From Aquatica leii (Eukaryota > Arthropoda > Insecta > Coleoptera > Lampyridae), in contig CM069432.1 in the NCBI GenBank assembly GCA_035610365.1, positions 3,534,001 through 3,598,000 on the forward strand: a stretch of DNA of 64,000 nt. Direction: 5' to 3'. A model generated the notes under the pieces. That model searched no databases. It was not told the DNA's origin and was given only the letters and a program-made list of their open reading frames with translations. Shown here in pieces: positions 33,481 through 46,526 of the stretch. Each line of letters starts with the position of its first letter. The first letter of the stretch is position 1. The translations under genes and the position numbers were made by a program.

Positions 33481-35034
33481 GTCAAAATAAAGTCAGATTC
33501 ATGGGTATCAGAGGCTGTCTCAACGGGAGTCATTCTATCATCTTCTGTTTCGTCTACGACACTGCTACGAGAACTGAATTATCTTGTAGATCATCTATAT
33601 GTAGTAATGTTGATGTTGTCGATATAACTTCTGCCTCTACTTCCAAATTTGCCAATCCGATTGATTTTCCTGATTTATTCCATTAATTCACTATTCTAAG
33701 CTCTGTTCTAATATTAAAGAACGATTCCACCATAACAGGATTGTTTTGATTAGCTTTATCATTTCTGGGTCTTATCTTCGTCAAAACTTCTTTTGGATTA
33801 TACGGTGAAATTCCTGTTGCTTCAAAACCACACAATTAATTTGCTGACACTTTTAATTGCAATTTGCCAACATCTTTTTGAGTAAACTTGGAAAAACCTG
33901 CTTTGGTATCACTCCCTTGTTATGCAACTTCCAGTCTGTCAAAACTTTTTTCCAGGATATTTTAATGAACCTAAAAACGGCAACGTTAAAAAAAATGTGT
34001 GCTAGTTTTGGGTAAAAATACGAAACTTATGTTATTTTCCTCGCACGGTTCGATAATTTTGTAAGATTGACGACTTCCCAAATTATCTCCAATAATAACT
34101 TTTCTCCCATCGTTACGACGTAATGCTGGTAATGCTATTTGGAAAAACCAGTCCTCGAACACGTCTGAATCAAACCATCCAGATTTTGTGCGATTGTAAC
34201 AAGCACCTTCTGGACCTCCTATCCAATCTGGATATAAATCTTTCGGTTTATAAACGATATATGGGAATAAAAGTTTGCCACTCGCTAACACCGCAAGAAT
34301 CAGTGATGTAGAGGACTTTGAACTATCTAATATTCTAGAGGCATGCTTTGCACGTCTTCGAGCGAAAATTTTTTGGCTTCCTGGATCATCAGTCATATTC
34401 GTCTCATCATAGTTTAAAATGTTAGCGGGTGGCACACCACGAACCATTTCCAACAAATTAGCAAAATATTATGTAATCATAGTTAGTGTCAATTCAGCCC
34501 TGCATCTCTTGATGTTTTGTGAATTTCTTTTCGATAATTCAGGATTTCGTAACAGAATATAATGATACCAGTCGCTGCGTGGTTTATTATTGCAAAATTG
34601 CTTTACAACAACCCTCTTTCGATTAATATACTGTTCCCCAAAATCTTTCAGAATACTTTCTGTGAATGGAACAACAAATTCAGCTGCAGTTAACATTGCT
34701 TTTGCAATTAATTTTTTTTCTGCAAATGGAATTGCAGGTGGTTTATCAAACTTATCAATAAGTCTACCTAGATATTTGGAATAGTAGAACGTAGTACACC
34801 AAATCTCTCAGCGGCTTGCTGGAATGATAAATGTTCATCCAGAACACCTCTCAACGCATCCTTCATTTTTTGTAGGTCATAATTGCGCGGAGCCGCTGTG
34901 CCTAACTTGTATTTATGTGTCCTCGGCATTGGCCTATATAACCCTGCAAACTGGTCGAATGGTTGGGATTCTCCATCAAAGTTCCTGCCGACGTCAACTG
35001 GCCTAAAGCTAACCAGGAGCCCGTCTACGAACAA
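33480..35034 (-). pseudogene. pogo/Tigger-like transposase remnant
   Basis: A minus-strand DNA transposon transposase, about 500 codons in pieces. A Psq-type helix-turn-helix lies at 34930-34770 (NYDLQKMKDALRGVLDEHLS, SFQQAAERFGV). A linker/CENP-B-like region runs to about 34470. The DDE_1 nuclease (34456-33986) has NYDETN and GDNLGSR as the first two catalytic Asp sites, followed by LPKTSTHFF. The tail (to about 33480) has GFEATGISPYNPKEVL, typical of jerky/pogo proteins. The open segments are separated by frameshifts and stops, including a stop near 34470 and others in the tail. No TIRs were identified. Confidence 0.75.
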
Positions 35035-35689
35035 AATTTCAAGATATTTATTGATTACCGATTAAGCTATTTATTCGCGAGTACCGTGATTGAAAAGCTT
35101 TGAAATTAATTATGAATCTTTCGATAATTTACCAAAGATTTTATGGTGATCGTTTGTGCTAATGTTAATGTTTTTTTTTTATTTTATTATTGTTATTGAG
35201 CAACAAAAATGAAAGACGATATGTAACTAACGTTTAAAATGTTTTATCGACGTTAAAACAGAAAAATTTATTAATAAGGTACCATAGTATTAAAATTTTC
35301 GGTTTTGTTTTATTTTATACAGTTACAAAATTTATTTTATTTTGTTGGTATGAATTTTTTTAATGCGAACACGGCCGTGCGATATATTTGTTTAAAAAGT
35401 AATTAAGTTTAAAAAAAAATTATCACAAAATGACTAATGATTTTTATAGTATTTACATGCATTTTTAGGTAATTTTATATTTATGATTAAATATTACTGC
35501 AAAAAACATTATTAAAATATTATAGTTATAATAATGTAATTGTTACTATTAGAGTGTACGAGCAATAGCATACAATTTTTGCCTACAGGTTTAACATAAT
35601 TATTTTATTTTTACAATAATAATTATGCAATTATTTTTAGTCAATTTTTGTAATATTTTTCTCAATCAGGTCCGGCGACCATCTTCAGT
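35035..35689. other. no recognisable gene
   Basis: AT-rich DNA; nothing recognised. TIRs for the pogo remnant were looked for and not found. Confidence 0.45.
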
Positions 35690-36160
35690 TTAGATTTGCA
35701 ACATGCTGTACAATGTTTTTTAAACTCGTTTTTGTCCTATCTCTTCTTGTAATTTTTAGCATAGTTCACTACACACACGTTTGGTTACTTTCAGTTTTTA
35801 AGTTACACTTCTGGTAAGAGTCAGCGTTTTGGCGCCATATGTAATTAGTGGCACCACAAAGTGTTAAAAAACTATGTTTTAAACATATCGGTATTTTGTT
35901 ATTTTTAATTGTTTTGCAGAGTTTGCTCAAAGCTAATGGCTTTTTGATTACGTGGACTAAATATTTATAGTTAAAAACTTGAGTTATATTTTGTCCTGAG
36001 ATACTGATTTCTCCTGATAGTACAAAGTTAATAATAAATTTAGTCTTGCCTATATTTATTTCGGCACTTGTTTCTATGGCTTTCTTTAATTCTTTTGCTA
36101 TTTTTGCGGTGTCTACGATGCTATCGGTCATCAGTACTATATCCTTCACCGTATTCCTGT
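35690..36160 (-). mobile_element. LINE reverse transcriptase fragment
   Basis: The minus-strand ORF 36149-35769 begins DIVLMTDSIVDTAKIAKEL, the stretch just after the YADD site of LINE reverse transcriptases. It continues with EINIGKTKFI, FNYKYLVHVI and a thumb-like region; SKLKMVAG near 35690 matches the late C-terminal LKWxWAGH motif. Catalytic residues and the 5' part are absent. The sequence differs from the other LINEs in the window. It is a 5'-truncated dead scrap. Confidence 0.6.
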
Positions 36161-36195
36161 TTTTATTAAAAAAATTCTGATCAGATTGTAGAGTT

Positions 36196-38200
36196 TTAAC
36201 CCATCAAGGACTGATGACACATGGCAACAGAAATTAGGTAGTTTTCTGTGGCTGAAAAATAAATAATTTTAATTTTTAACCCATAGATGGCGCTATACAC
36301 AGCGAGGTTAAATCAGTGTTAGTTGACAGAAACACGTGCAGAGTTTGTCTCTTTACTCTAATGATATAAAAAAAAACAAAGTGAGTGTCAAAAAGACTTC
36401 TCTATGGATTTCTCAAAAATGAACTTTAAGTTGACGTACGTATAAATAAAAAGTGCTTCTTACAGTTTTTTTTAAATAAATTCATTATAATAACTTTAGG
36501 AATATATTATTACCGTAACGGCGGCAGAATATCAAGAGTTAGCTAAACATAGTTGAAAATATGAAACTTTGAAACTCGATGTTGCCATGTGGCAACACGA
36601 GTCCTTTCGGAAGGCGGACTAGTTGATAATTTATCTCGGAATCGATTGAATGCTCAAGTTCAACTTGTTTTACACGGGGAAGATGTTGAATTTGTTGAAT
36701 CAAAAACGGAACATGTGGAAAAGGTTGCTTATGACAATATTAAATGGATCAAAGGTGATCTGGAAGAAAATTTACAAAATGTTTATAGTTCTAATTATGA
36801 AAGTTTTAAAACATTATCACCCACAGAAATACTTGAATTATTCATAGACAATGACGTATTATCTTTACTGATAGAAGAATCTAACAAGTACGGACAATTT
36901 AGAAACTTGTCAAATCCTTAAATTACTTTAGACAAAATGAAGTGTTTTATTGCTATCCTCATTTTATCAGGATATTGTCAATTACCCAAAAAGAAAAATC
37001 ACTGGAACACTGATGAAAATCTTGGTAACCAATTAGTGATGGATGCAATGAGGAGAGACCGTTTTTTAACAATTTGGCGGTGCCTACACTGCGCAGATAA
37101 TATAATTCTATAAAATGCGACCTCTGAGTGATTTACTACGACAGAAATTTTTAAAATGGTTTGTTCCAGAAGAAAATTTAAATTACGACTAGTTTATGGT
37201 CAAATATTTTGGAAAGCACTTATGCAAACAATTTATCCGAGGCAAACCAATCAGGTTTGGATATAAGATATGATCCCTAAAAATAAAATTTTTCGTGATA
37301 TCAAGGCAAAGATATTCGTGTCAATGAAGAACACCAAATTGTTTTTGAAAAATCGACTGCACCATTGCCGATGCTTTTGGATGTGATAGATAACATTTTC
37401 ACACACAATTTGTTTAGAAGCAACCACCTTCTGAGTCATCTAAAAACAAGAGGTTTCTCATCTACAGGAACTATTCGCAACAACCGCATCCCAACAACTT
37501 GCCCTTTAGTGTCGATAAAGGATATGAGTAAGAGACAACGTGGTGACTTCGATTCCTGTTTGGATAGGATCAACGGCATTTTGCTCGCACGTTGGACGGA
37601 CGATAATGTGGTTTTTGCGGCGTCGACTAAATATGCTAATGCCAAACGATAGGACAAAAGACTTGTTCACGTGGCAAGACCGAACTTGGTCACCAAGTAT
37701 AAGGCATCAATGGGTGACACGGACGTGATGGATGAAAATATTGCACGATGGAAAATTAGTTTACGTGGAAAACAATGGTGGTGGTGTCTTTTCACATGGT
37801 TACTTGATGCTTCAATTCAAAATGCCTGGATCCTGTATAAACTATCGGACAACAAAATGAATCAACTAGAGTTTTGTCGAGAAATAGTAAAAACGTACAA
37901 GAATCCACCAAAAGGGAAAGGTAGACTCTGCAAGTGAATCGAGCAGATCATTCAGTCGGGTTGCAGATGATGTCCGATTTGATAATATCGAACACCTACT
38001 CACACCGGTAGAAAAAGAAATTAGGTGCAATGGAAAAAACTGCAAATACATTAAGCAAACAAATGTCTTGTAGGAATTTGTTTGTCATGTAATGTCAGGT
38101 ATCATAGACAAATGTAGTGTTATCAATGTATTAATAAAATTAATTTTTGTAACCTGACATAGCAGTGTAAACGATTCGCGTTGCCATATGGCAACACTGA
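36196..38200 (+). mobile_element. piggyBac-family transposon 1, decayed
   Basis: A TTAA followed by CCC (36196-36202) fits a piggyBac left tip. The palindrome GTTGCCATATGGCAAC (38180-38195) and a near copy (36581-36596), with half a copy near 36220, look like subterminal sites. No matching CCC-TTAA right tip was found. Confidence 0.6.
36589..38116 (+). pseudogene. piggyBac transposase pseudogene
   Basis: The segments cover the DDE_Tnp_1_7 core. An N-terminal acidic part leads into SPTEILELFIDNDVLSLLIE. KCFIAILILSGYCQLP follows a stop at 36919. ENLNYD (first catalytic Asp site, followed by a stop) then QFIRGKPIRFGY lie near 37160-37260, and VIDNIFTHNLF (second) near 37385. MGDTDVMDENIARWK (third) lies near 37710. 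The Cys-rich C-terminus (CNGKNCKYI, then GICLSCNVRYH) ends at 38116. At least four stops or frameshifts are seen, the last just before the Cys-rich tail. It is closely similar to the copy at 56333 (shared QFIRGKPIRFGYK). Confidence 0.75.
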
Positions 38201-38209
38201 TTTTTGAAA

Positions 38210-41200
38210 AAAGTAAATCTATTGGTTTTGGACTGAAAACACAAAAACTTGAAAACATATAGAGTGCAAAAGTTGCTATATATTTAATCTAATACTTTGA
38301 TGTATCTGCTTTAGGGTTACTATTATTGCTGGATGTTTTAAGGTCTCATTTTTCTATAAGAATACTAATAAATGATCCAAATTTTTTTAAAACCTAGTTT
38401 ACTCTCAAAGTTGGTAAAAGTTCAGTTTGTTACCTAAGCGTTTGTCTATCCTCTTTGTGAACAGTTTCTAGATGTGGAAAAAGAGACTGATTGGCATGTA
38501 GTTTGTAATGTTTGTTGTATCTCTTTTCTTGTATATTAGAATTAGGATAGCGTTGTTCCAAGCTTGGGAAGCTGCATTTATTACACCAATTAAATTTGTT
38601 TTATTAAACATGACTTTCAGCTTTTAGGGTATCTTAGTAAATAATAGTTTATGCGTTCACAAACATAGTGAGCTATAGGAAATTATTCTATTAAAAAAAA
38701 ATTACAATAAATAAAGAGGTTATTAATATAATTATATGGATATGAATAATTTTGCGATAAACTTCTGTTGCGATGAGGTGTCTCGCGAGACATTTGTAGC
38801 AACAATAAGTTGTAGTGCAACGAATTGACGACTATGAGTTGTGCGAAGTATTGTGTAAGCAAGTATATTGCACTCACCGTTTTACAAAAAAAAACACAAT
38901 AATAAAAGTTTAAAAAAAAACTATTTAATAAAAATAAAAGTCAATAATTAGAGAATAACTAATGATAATTACTGAGTGATTATAGATTTTATAAAAACCG
39001 CTACAAAAATAAATTTAAAAAATCATTTTTATTTATTTTAATACACGTATACGATTGAAAATGGCATCAATTTGCATATAATATTAGTAAATATTGATTT
39101 ACGTCAGCTTCTAAACTTGATTTCAATTGATAAAAAATCACGCATTTTTGCCTAACGTCGTTCTCGACATCTTGAATCGATCAGTTCGTGTAGTAATGTC
39201 CCTATATAAACTTTTGTCAATGTTGTACCATTTCTTTTTTCCTAAAAATAGAATTTTTAACTTTGTCATCTTATTACTTACAATTGTACAAAAAGAAAAT
39301 ACTATTCTATTGTTTTTTGCAGTCTTTTATACTACTTAAACTTACTTAATTAAAACTAAAAATACAATAAACTATTTTTTAGCAGTATTTATTTAACTTG
39401 AAAGTATAACAAAATTGGTTAGGTAGAGTCTATGGAACCTCACGTATAATTCTATCTAAAGTTGCTTTTATTTTTATCAATATTTCATTTCGTACAGTTT
39501 ACAAAAAAAAACGAAATAAAACAATGTGTATTATTTTACAAACTAAAATTACTAAATACTTTAAAATTTTATACTTATCAATAACCAAAAATTATTATTT
39601 CTTGTATTTGCAGTTAAAACTTGCTGTTTTTGTATTTTATTAATTTTTAAAATTATTTTAAAAAAAATTGTCAAAAAATATCTTTGATTAATTTGATATT
39701 TTTGTAGTTTTTGCTTTTAATTATACTATACCATCGAGTTTTAAATCGAAATTTTAGCTTACTGTTATAACATTTGTTTGGTTGTCTTTTCGTAAATAAT
39801 AAAACTCTTCATTTAAGCATTCTAGCTCACAGTTTTGTTTTTTATTAGAATTATGGTTGTTAACTAAAAATAAATCTGTTTGAACGTTATAATTTTTGCT
39901 AAGCAACTGTTTCTGTCAAACTTCTTGTAGAAATGGTTGTTTTCGATTGTAACTCGTCTGTGACTACTTATTATACATCAAACCATTTACAGAATAGTAT
40001 ATTTTGTAACAAAATTGAAATTAAAAATTCGACACTAATAAAAAGTTCCGAGCGTATGCGAGCGTGATGAAACGCGAGCTTCAAATTTTCTTTCTAACAG
40101 GGTAACAGATTTTCTGCACGATCAGAGGGTATGAGCTGAATGCAGAAAGATAAAATGTAAACAAATTTAAGTTAATTATATTGGCATTGGAATAAAAACT
40201 ATATTTTTATTACGTTGTATTAACAGTTTGTAATAAAAAATATAAAATAAAGAACGTATATTAAAAAAATGTGAGAATATATTTAATAAAAGTAAAAATA
40301 ATAATTTAACCACGGCAGCAATCGAAAGTACAAACCTCTGGGTGTGAGCTGAATGCAAGTAAATACACAGACGTGAACTCCTTTAATTTATTAACTATAA
40401 CATAATACACAAAAAAAAGCGTAAAATCTTACATCTAATTATTAATTGATATTAAATGGAAAAAATAGTAAACGGTTAATTTGTTATCGAGTATGATTTC
40501 CGAAAAGTTTTAATAACTGAATTTAATTAATTTAATAACTATTAGTATTAATTCCAGTTGACTCACCACATGATATGACGTTATCGTATATCTTCTATTT
40601 TTAGCACATACTTGGTTGAAGTGATAAAATTCTTCAACAACAGCAGGAATGTATAATAAACTCCAATAACGGAAAATCCATTAATAAAACCAAAATAAAC
40701 GATCCAGTAAATCAAAAACCGGAATAAAAGAAAAGATCCAGTAAAAGAAAGGATCCAGAAAAAAAAGACCGCTTCATTGAAATGCAACGGCCTTGAAACA
40801 ATTTCCTTTGGCTAAATATATTGCGTAACATTTTAAAATGTTACATAACATCGCGTTTAACACTACCCGTAAAGTGAAATGACAATCAGTAGCGTCGTTA
40901 AACAGTGCAGCCGTTAATTTTAATTTAGAATAAATGTTGTTAAAACAAAATCTACCAATCGAAAGCTAAATGCAATTGGAAATTGAGGCTTGTTTAAGAA
41001 CACGCAAAGTGTAGTCGACAATAAAAAAAATTGAATCTAAGTACACACAAAGCCAAAAGTTATTTAAAATAATAAACAAAATATTTATTAATTTAAAATA
41101 CGACAACTTCCAAAGCACATTGTTAAAACACAACTAAACGAAAACTAATAATAACTTTTAATTTAAAATGCGTTAACACAGGAACTTTCACAAAAGCAAA

Positions 41201-42985
41201 TGAATGAAATTAACACAAAAGTGACAGTATATCAACGTATAAATATATTGACAAATGACAGCTTCCCTAAACATTTCTTAAAAAATTTCCTCAATCTAAA
41301 TTTAAACGTGTGTATTCTACGTTGAAATTATTATTACAGACAAATATTACAATTAAACGATTAAAATTTACTCATTAGCATCCAACGTTTTAGAAAGACA
41401 AAGGAAAATTCAAATGTTATAGCTATGAGAAATAATTGTGAAAGTAAATGCTTTGATGTTTATATCTACATCTCAAGTGTATTTTAAAACGTCTCTCTCT
41501 CTTTTCCAATTATACAATATTTTACTACAGAAATGAATAAAATCTTGTTAGACTTTATTAGTAAATTAATTAAAAGTTGTTGAAAATTGTTTTAAGCTGT
41601 TTTAAACGTTATGATTAAAACAAAACAAATTCTAATTAATTAATTAGATATTTTACTAAAAACACTTGAAAGTATAATATTCGTATAAATTCTTTTTGCT
41701 AGTCTCAAGAACTTATTTGTTTGGTACTATTAATTATTAATAATAATTAATTCTGGTTCTAATTTAATATTATTTCTTTTTAGATATATTTTGTCATCGT
41801 TCTTAGTAATTATATTTTGCTTTTGCTATAGGTAATCGGGATTAAGAACGCAGCGCCACTGTGGTGTGAATAGAAAGTTAATTAAGTGACACACAGTTTC
41901 AAATTTATTAGCTTTTTGATGTATTAACATCAGTGATTATAAAGTCGAATTAAAAGTATTTCTATCCTCTTTATTGTTAACTTTTTGCAATAAGCTGTAA
42001 TAAGTTTAATTAAAATGGGTAATGTACTATAATAAGTAAGATATATTAATATATTGCAATAGTTGTATACAATATTACGTATATATCGTCATAATCAAGC
42101 ATTATAATTCAATATTATTATTATATTAAATAAAAAATATTTCAGTTTTTCTTCGTCTATTGCTATTTGTTTTAGGAGCAATATAAATAAATTGGATCAG
42201 TTATCCCAAACTGATTTAAAATATACATGGTCTAGTGCAAATTGTGTAAATAATTATTTCAGTATATAACGTCGTGTTGTAGCTACTGAAAATTTTACAA
42301 AAATGAATTACTACGAGGTAATTTTTTTTTACTTAATTGAGAAACAGCAATTAGAATTACATATTCTATAGAATATTTGGCTGACTTGGAATTCACTTAA
42401 AAATACTGAATTTACTAATGTCTTGATGAGGTTTTTTCTAACGATCAGACTCCTACTACCTTACTAAACATCGATTGGCCAGTGTTATTTTAATCTTCTG
42501 TTGTTCCGGTCTTGCAATAGTGGTTGTATCAGTGGATTTGTATGAATTTCTAGTTCTGTGCGTGGTATTTATTACTTCTCTCTTGTACGACTTTTGTTTT
42601 GTGTTAAACGTTTTATTGAAAACCGGTACAAATTCAATACAAACTGTTATGTATTATGAAAAATCTTTTTTTTGACAACTTTTACAACAACCTTGTTTGT
42701 TATGAAATTTTTCATTAATTTTTTTTTTTGAGACCTGTTTATTTAATAACTTATAAACTTATAATAATAATAATAAATGTACTATTACTTTATAGAAAGT
42801 CACTGAATCTTACTCGTTACTATAGTCTTCAGTGGACTGTATTAACTATGATTGGAGTTGCCCAGAGGGAAGAATACGTACGACCCTAAAAACTGGTTTT
42901 CATTCAACATTTATACGAAAACTGCGGCACCATAATTAATAAAATTAACAATCAAGAGCGACACAAAACCCGTGGCAAATATATA
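38210..42985. other. no recognisable gene, 4.8 kb
   Basis: AT-rich, low-complexity DNA. An 18-bp direct repeat, GGGTRTGAGCTGAATGCA, occurs at 40127-40144 and 40340-40357. GATCCAG(T)AAA recurs three times in 40700-40765. None of the ORFs has a recognisable motif. Confidence 0.5.
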
Positions 42986-43426
42986 TCTTAACTAAAGCTC
43001 CTTTTAATTCAACATTCTCACTCCTTTGAGGCATTGTCCTTAAAATTATGAGTAGATATAGGAAGTGGCCATAGTTTTGTTATGGGGCGCGTAAATTCAC
43101 CCTTGTTAGTGATAAGTTTGACTACACAGACTTTGTTATCACGTCCAGGCTTAAGATCTATTACTCTTGCAAGACACCACTCGAGCGGAGGCAAGTTGTC
43201 TTTTTCACTAAAACTAATTCTTCTATTTTAAATTTGGTTTTGAATAACTCCATTTTGGGTGATGCTGTAATTGGTTTAAATAATCAAAACACCACCGTTT
43301 CTAAAATTCTTGTAGCAATTTAGAACAGTGTTGCCTCATATTTAGACGATTTTCTAGAATATTCAATACATTTCTTTCTGGAAACGCAGTTAAAGCTTGA
43401 CCTATAAGAAAATGACCTGATATTAA
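42986..43426 (-). mobile_element. BEL/Pao fossil A, 3' pol part
   Basis: The minus strand carries the integrase C-terminal region of a BEL element: a GHFLIGQALTAFPE motif and a DUF5641-like end with an LPPLEWCLARVIDLKPG type motif, near 43200-43040. It lies immediately beyond a 12-bp duplication bordering the LINE at 43439. The element is old and broken. Confidence 0.75.
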
Positions 43427-43474
43427 ACAAGTCAAGTTCTTCTTCTTCTTCTTGTCGTATGCCCTTGGCTTGTT

Positions 43475-44069
43475 CTACCCATTCTGCTCCGCTTCCTGAG
43501 ATGTGGACGTCCAACACTCTTTCCACCGTTTGGGGGGGCGTCCTGGCAGACGTATTGATAGTGGTTTTCCATTCCTAGCGATCTTAGCCAACCTGCTGTC
43601 ATCCATCCTGGATACATGTTCGTTCCAACCGCGCCTTCTCGTTCGCACCCAACGTACTATATCCATGGCGTCGCATTATTCTCTAATTTCGCTGCTTCTG
43701 CGGTGGTCCAGTAATGTATTACCTGTTATTGTTCTTAGGATTTTCATTTCGTGTGTTCGATACATTCTTTTTGTTACTGCCGTCTCTGTTCTTGTTTCTG
43801 CAGCATAAGTCAACACAGGTCTAACGCACGCTTTATATATTCTAGTTTTTGTTTTTGTCGATATGCAATTATTTTTCCAGATGGTATGTCTTAAAGCACA
43901 CGCGATTCTAGATGCTTTATTAACTTGTTGTCTTACAATGCTGTTTAAGTTCCCATAAGCTGAAATGGTAGTTCCCAAATAGTTAAATTCAGATACTTGT
44001 TCGATAATTTCGTTATTAATCACTATTTTGCATCTCCGCGGCTCTCTTGCTATCGTCATGGTTTTGGTT
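43475..44069 (-). pseudogene. LINE ORF, C-terminal part after the reverse transcriptase
   Basis: 44059-43676 encodes the thumb/connection region (FNYLGTTISAYGNLN, VLTYAAETRT, HEMKILRTITGN). 43666-43475 encodes the tail (WNEHVSRMDDSRLAKIA, LPGRPPKRWKECW). The first joins the reverse transcriptase by a frameshift inside a 9-base T run (44068-44076), a typical homopolymer slip. A second shift lies near 43670. The tail is the usual GHVxRM...GRPxxRW block of this LINE group. Confidence 0.75.
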
Positions 44070-44927
44070 TTTTTTTATTAAAATTTGCATATTTACTTTT
44101 TCTGTTGCGGTGTTGAATGCTTGCGTCAGTCGTTGTAAGCCATCCTCAGTTTCAGCCAGGAGAATAGCATCATCTGCATAGCTCACAATTTTAACTTTTT
44201 GTCCACCCATGCTGTAACCGTGATTCACCTTACGTACTTCTTCTATTAAATTGTCCATTATAAGGTTGAATAGCAATGGACTAAGGCTGTCCCCTTGTCG
44301 TATGCCCGCCTTTACGTGTAAGGGATCTGATGTTTGTGCGTTACTTTTAATTACTGTCGTGTTGTTACTGTTGAGTTGAACTATGGTTTCTATGATATTC
44401 GTATGTATATTGTGGCGTTGTAGTTTTTTTTTAGCATCTGTAATCCGTGCCCTATCAAATGCTTTCGTTAGGTCAATGAAGCATAGAAAAGCAGGTTTAT
44501 TGTACTTTATAGACTTTTCGGCAATCTGTCTAACGATAAAGATGGCATCGATAGTATAACGATTTTTTCTGAAGCCTTGTTGTTCTTCGCTCATTTCAAC
44601 TTTATTAGCAATATGTTGATTCAAGAGCCTGGTGAAAAGCTTCAGCGAGCTATTTAGAAGCGTAATTCCGCGGTAGTTCTCCGGGTTACATAGGCTTCCC
44701 TTTTTGTGCAACGGTATAGTCGTACTGTCCCTCCAACTGGTTGGTATAGCTGTATTCTCTAATATGTTGTTGTATAAGTCAGCAAGTTGACCTGCTAAGT
44801 TTTCATCTCCGTGTTTTAATAACTTGTTGGATATGTTGTCCGGGCCAGGTGATTTCCCATTTTTCAATTTTCTCATCTCATCTAGTACTTTTTCGGTAGT
44901 TAGTACTACTAATCCATCGGTGTTCAA
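44016..44927 (-). pseudogene. LINE reverse transcriptase domain
   Basis: The open frame of 303 codons contains the standard motifs: NGKSPGPDNISNKLLK, YRGITLLNSSLKLFTRLL, QQGFRKNRYTIDAIF, FIDLTKAFDRA (first Asp), GIRQGDSLSPLLFNL and VSYADDAILLAE (YADD at 44169-44180). The catalytic residues are all present. It copies LINE RNA at the nicked target. The upstream stretch 44930-45390, linking it to the endonuclease, has at least one stop or shift, and the 3' side is shifted in the T run, so this copy is not expected to make one protein. Confidence 0.85.
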
Positions 44928-45540
44928 TGGTGTCTTGCGGATAAGTTTTGGGATTGTTGTTCCTTCGCTTAATATATCGTTGCACTAGTATAGTGCTCTG
45001 AAATGATCGGTCCATTACTTTAAGGATATTTTGTCTGTTTGTACGGCTTCGTTAACTTCTCTCTTTGACGCTCTCAATATCTTCCAGATTCGTTTTTGGG
45101 ATCTATACATATCGTTTTCCATTTCTCTACTAAAGTTCTCCCAATACTCCTTCTTTATTTGTCGGATTCTGTCGTTTGCTCTGTTTCTAATTTCGACGTA
45201 CTGATGTAGTCTCGAGGTGTCTTGCTCGATTTATATCGGAGATGTGCTTTTTTCTTTTCTTGTGCCAACTCTTTAATTTTAGGTCTAAACCATGGTTTTC
45301 CATTCTTTCTATTGTTTGATTTTTTAGAATGCGTATTCCAATTGCTTCTTTGGCTGCATTTGTTATATTAGTTTTTAGTTTTTCCCACATGGTGTCGGGG
45401 GATTCACCATGGATAATTATGTTATTATCTAGATTTTGTTTGAGACATCGTTTTTACAGATCGATAGTACTTTGGTTCCTGAATGATTCAATGTTGAACT
45501 TTTCTTGGTTTGCTAATTGACTATGTTTCTTTGGTGGTGG

Positions 45541-46275
45541 TTACATTATAGTTACTTTTCTCAATATAAGGTTATGGTCTGAGCCTATGTTTGCTGATGT
45601 TAAGGCTCTTACATCTGTGATCTGCTCTGGTCCTATATTTTTATTAGTTATTATGTAATCTATAGTTGAGTTGGCTTTACTTCCACAGAATGACACTTTA
45701 TGTTGACTTTTGTGCTCAAAAAAAGTATTGTTTATTCGTAACTCATTGTGGCTGCAAAAATCAATAAGCATTTCACCTCGGTCATTCACATTTGCTTCAT
45801 TGAATCTGTTCTTTATTCCTGATATTATTGAACTACCTATCCGAGCATTAAAGTCGCCTAATATTATGATAGAAGTTTGGTTTGAAACTTTGTCAATTGT
45901 TTGCTGAAGTTGATCATAAAATTCATACGCTTCTTGTTGTGGTCTTCCCGTATCTGGGGCGTATACTGATATTATATGGAGCAAACCTTTTACCAGTTTA
46001 ATTTTGATTACAATTATTCTGTCGCTCCTGTAGTCGATATCCATTATGTTATATGCAATTGTCCGGTTAATCAGTACACCTACTCTGGAAGCTGCTCTTT
46101 CGTCTTTTAGTTTTCCAGAGTAAGCTAGTAGATAGTCTCCGTAATCTGTTGTCCCTTTCCCGTTCTTCTTCGTCTCAGATATAGCACAAATATCCACTCC
46201 ATGTTCCACCAACTCTTCAATGATCTCTTGGTCCTTGCCACTGAATGATCTCACATTCCAATACCCTATCCGCAA
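45541..46275 (-). pseudogene. LINE apurinic-type endonuclease domain
   Basis: The 244-codon frame opens MRIGYWNVRSFSGKDQEI and shows the endonuclease/exonuclease/phosphatase motifs in order: AISETKK (catalytic Glu), VYAPDT, ILGDFNARIG (Asp-x-Asn) and the closing GSDHNLI (Asp-His). It nicks the target DNA. It ends at a stop about 600 bp before the reverse transcriptase frame, where one continuous polyprotein would be usual. The domain itself looks complete. Confidence 0.85.
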
Positions 46276-46526
46276 CTGGTTCTTCTTCTTTTTATTTCGC
46301 CATTTCCTTAATCGTGTCCTGTTCCTTGCGTGAGTCGTTGCCGTATTTCCATCCTGTTCCGAGGCAGTCTTCCTGGGTCTGTGAGCAGGTTTGTTTTTTT
46401 ACTCTCGGCAGGGAGCTAGCCTAACCTTAAAACCCTCCTCCTTTATCCGGGCTTGGGAGCGGCACAACGACTCCTAAGCTACTCAGTCCACCCAGGATTC
46501 GTTGAGGCAGAGTTACAAGTCAAGTT

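Larger units (their letters stand above)
43439..46514 (-). mobile_element. LINE inserted in BEL fossil A, 3,076 bp, near full length
   Basis: ACAAGTCAAGTT flanks both sides exactly (43427-43438 and 46515-46526), a 12-bp target duplication. The 3' end on the minus strand is an (AAG)n tail (43439-43455). Endonuclease, reverse transcriptase and a C-terminal region lie in order with a 5' leader of about 240 bp. The clade was not assigned; YADD, GRPPKRW and a simple-repeat tail suit the RTE/CR1/Jockey group. Confidence 0.88.
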
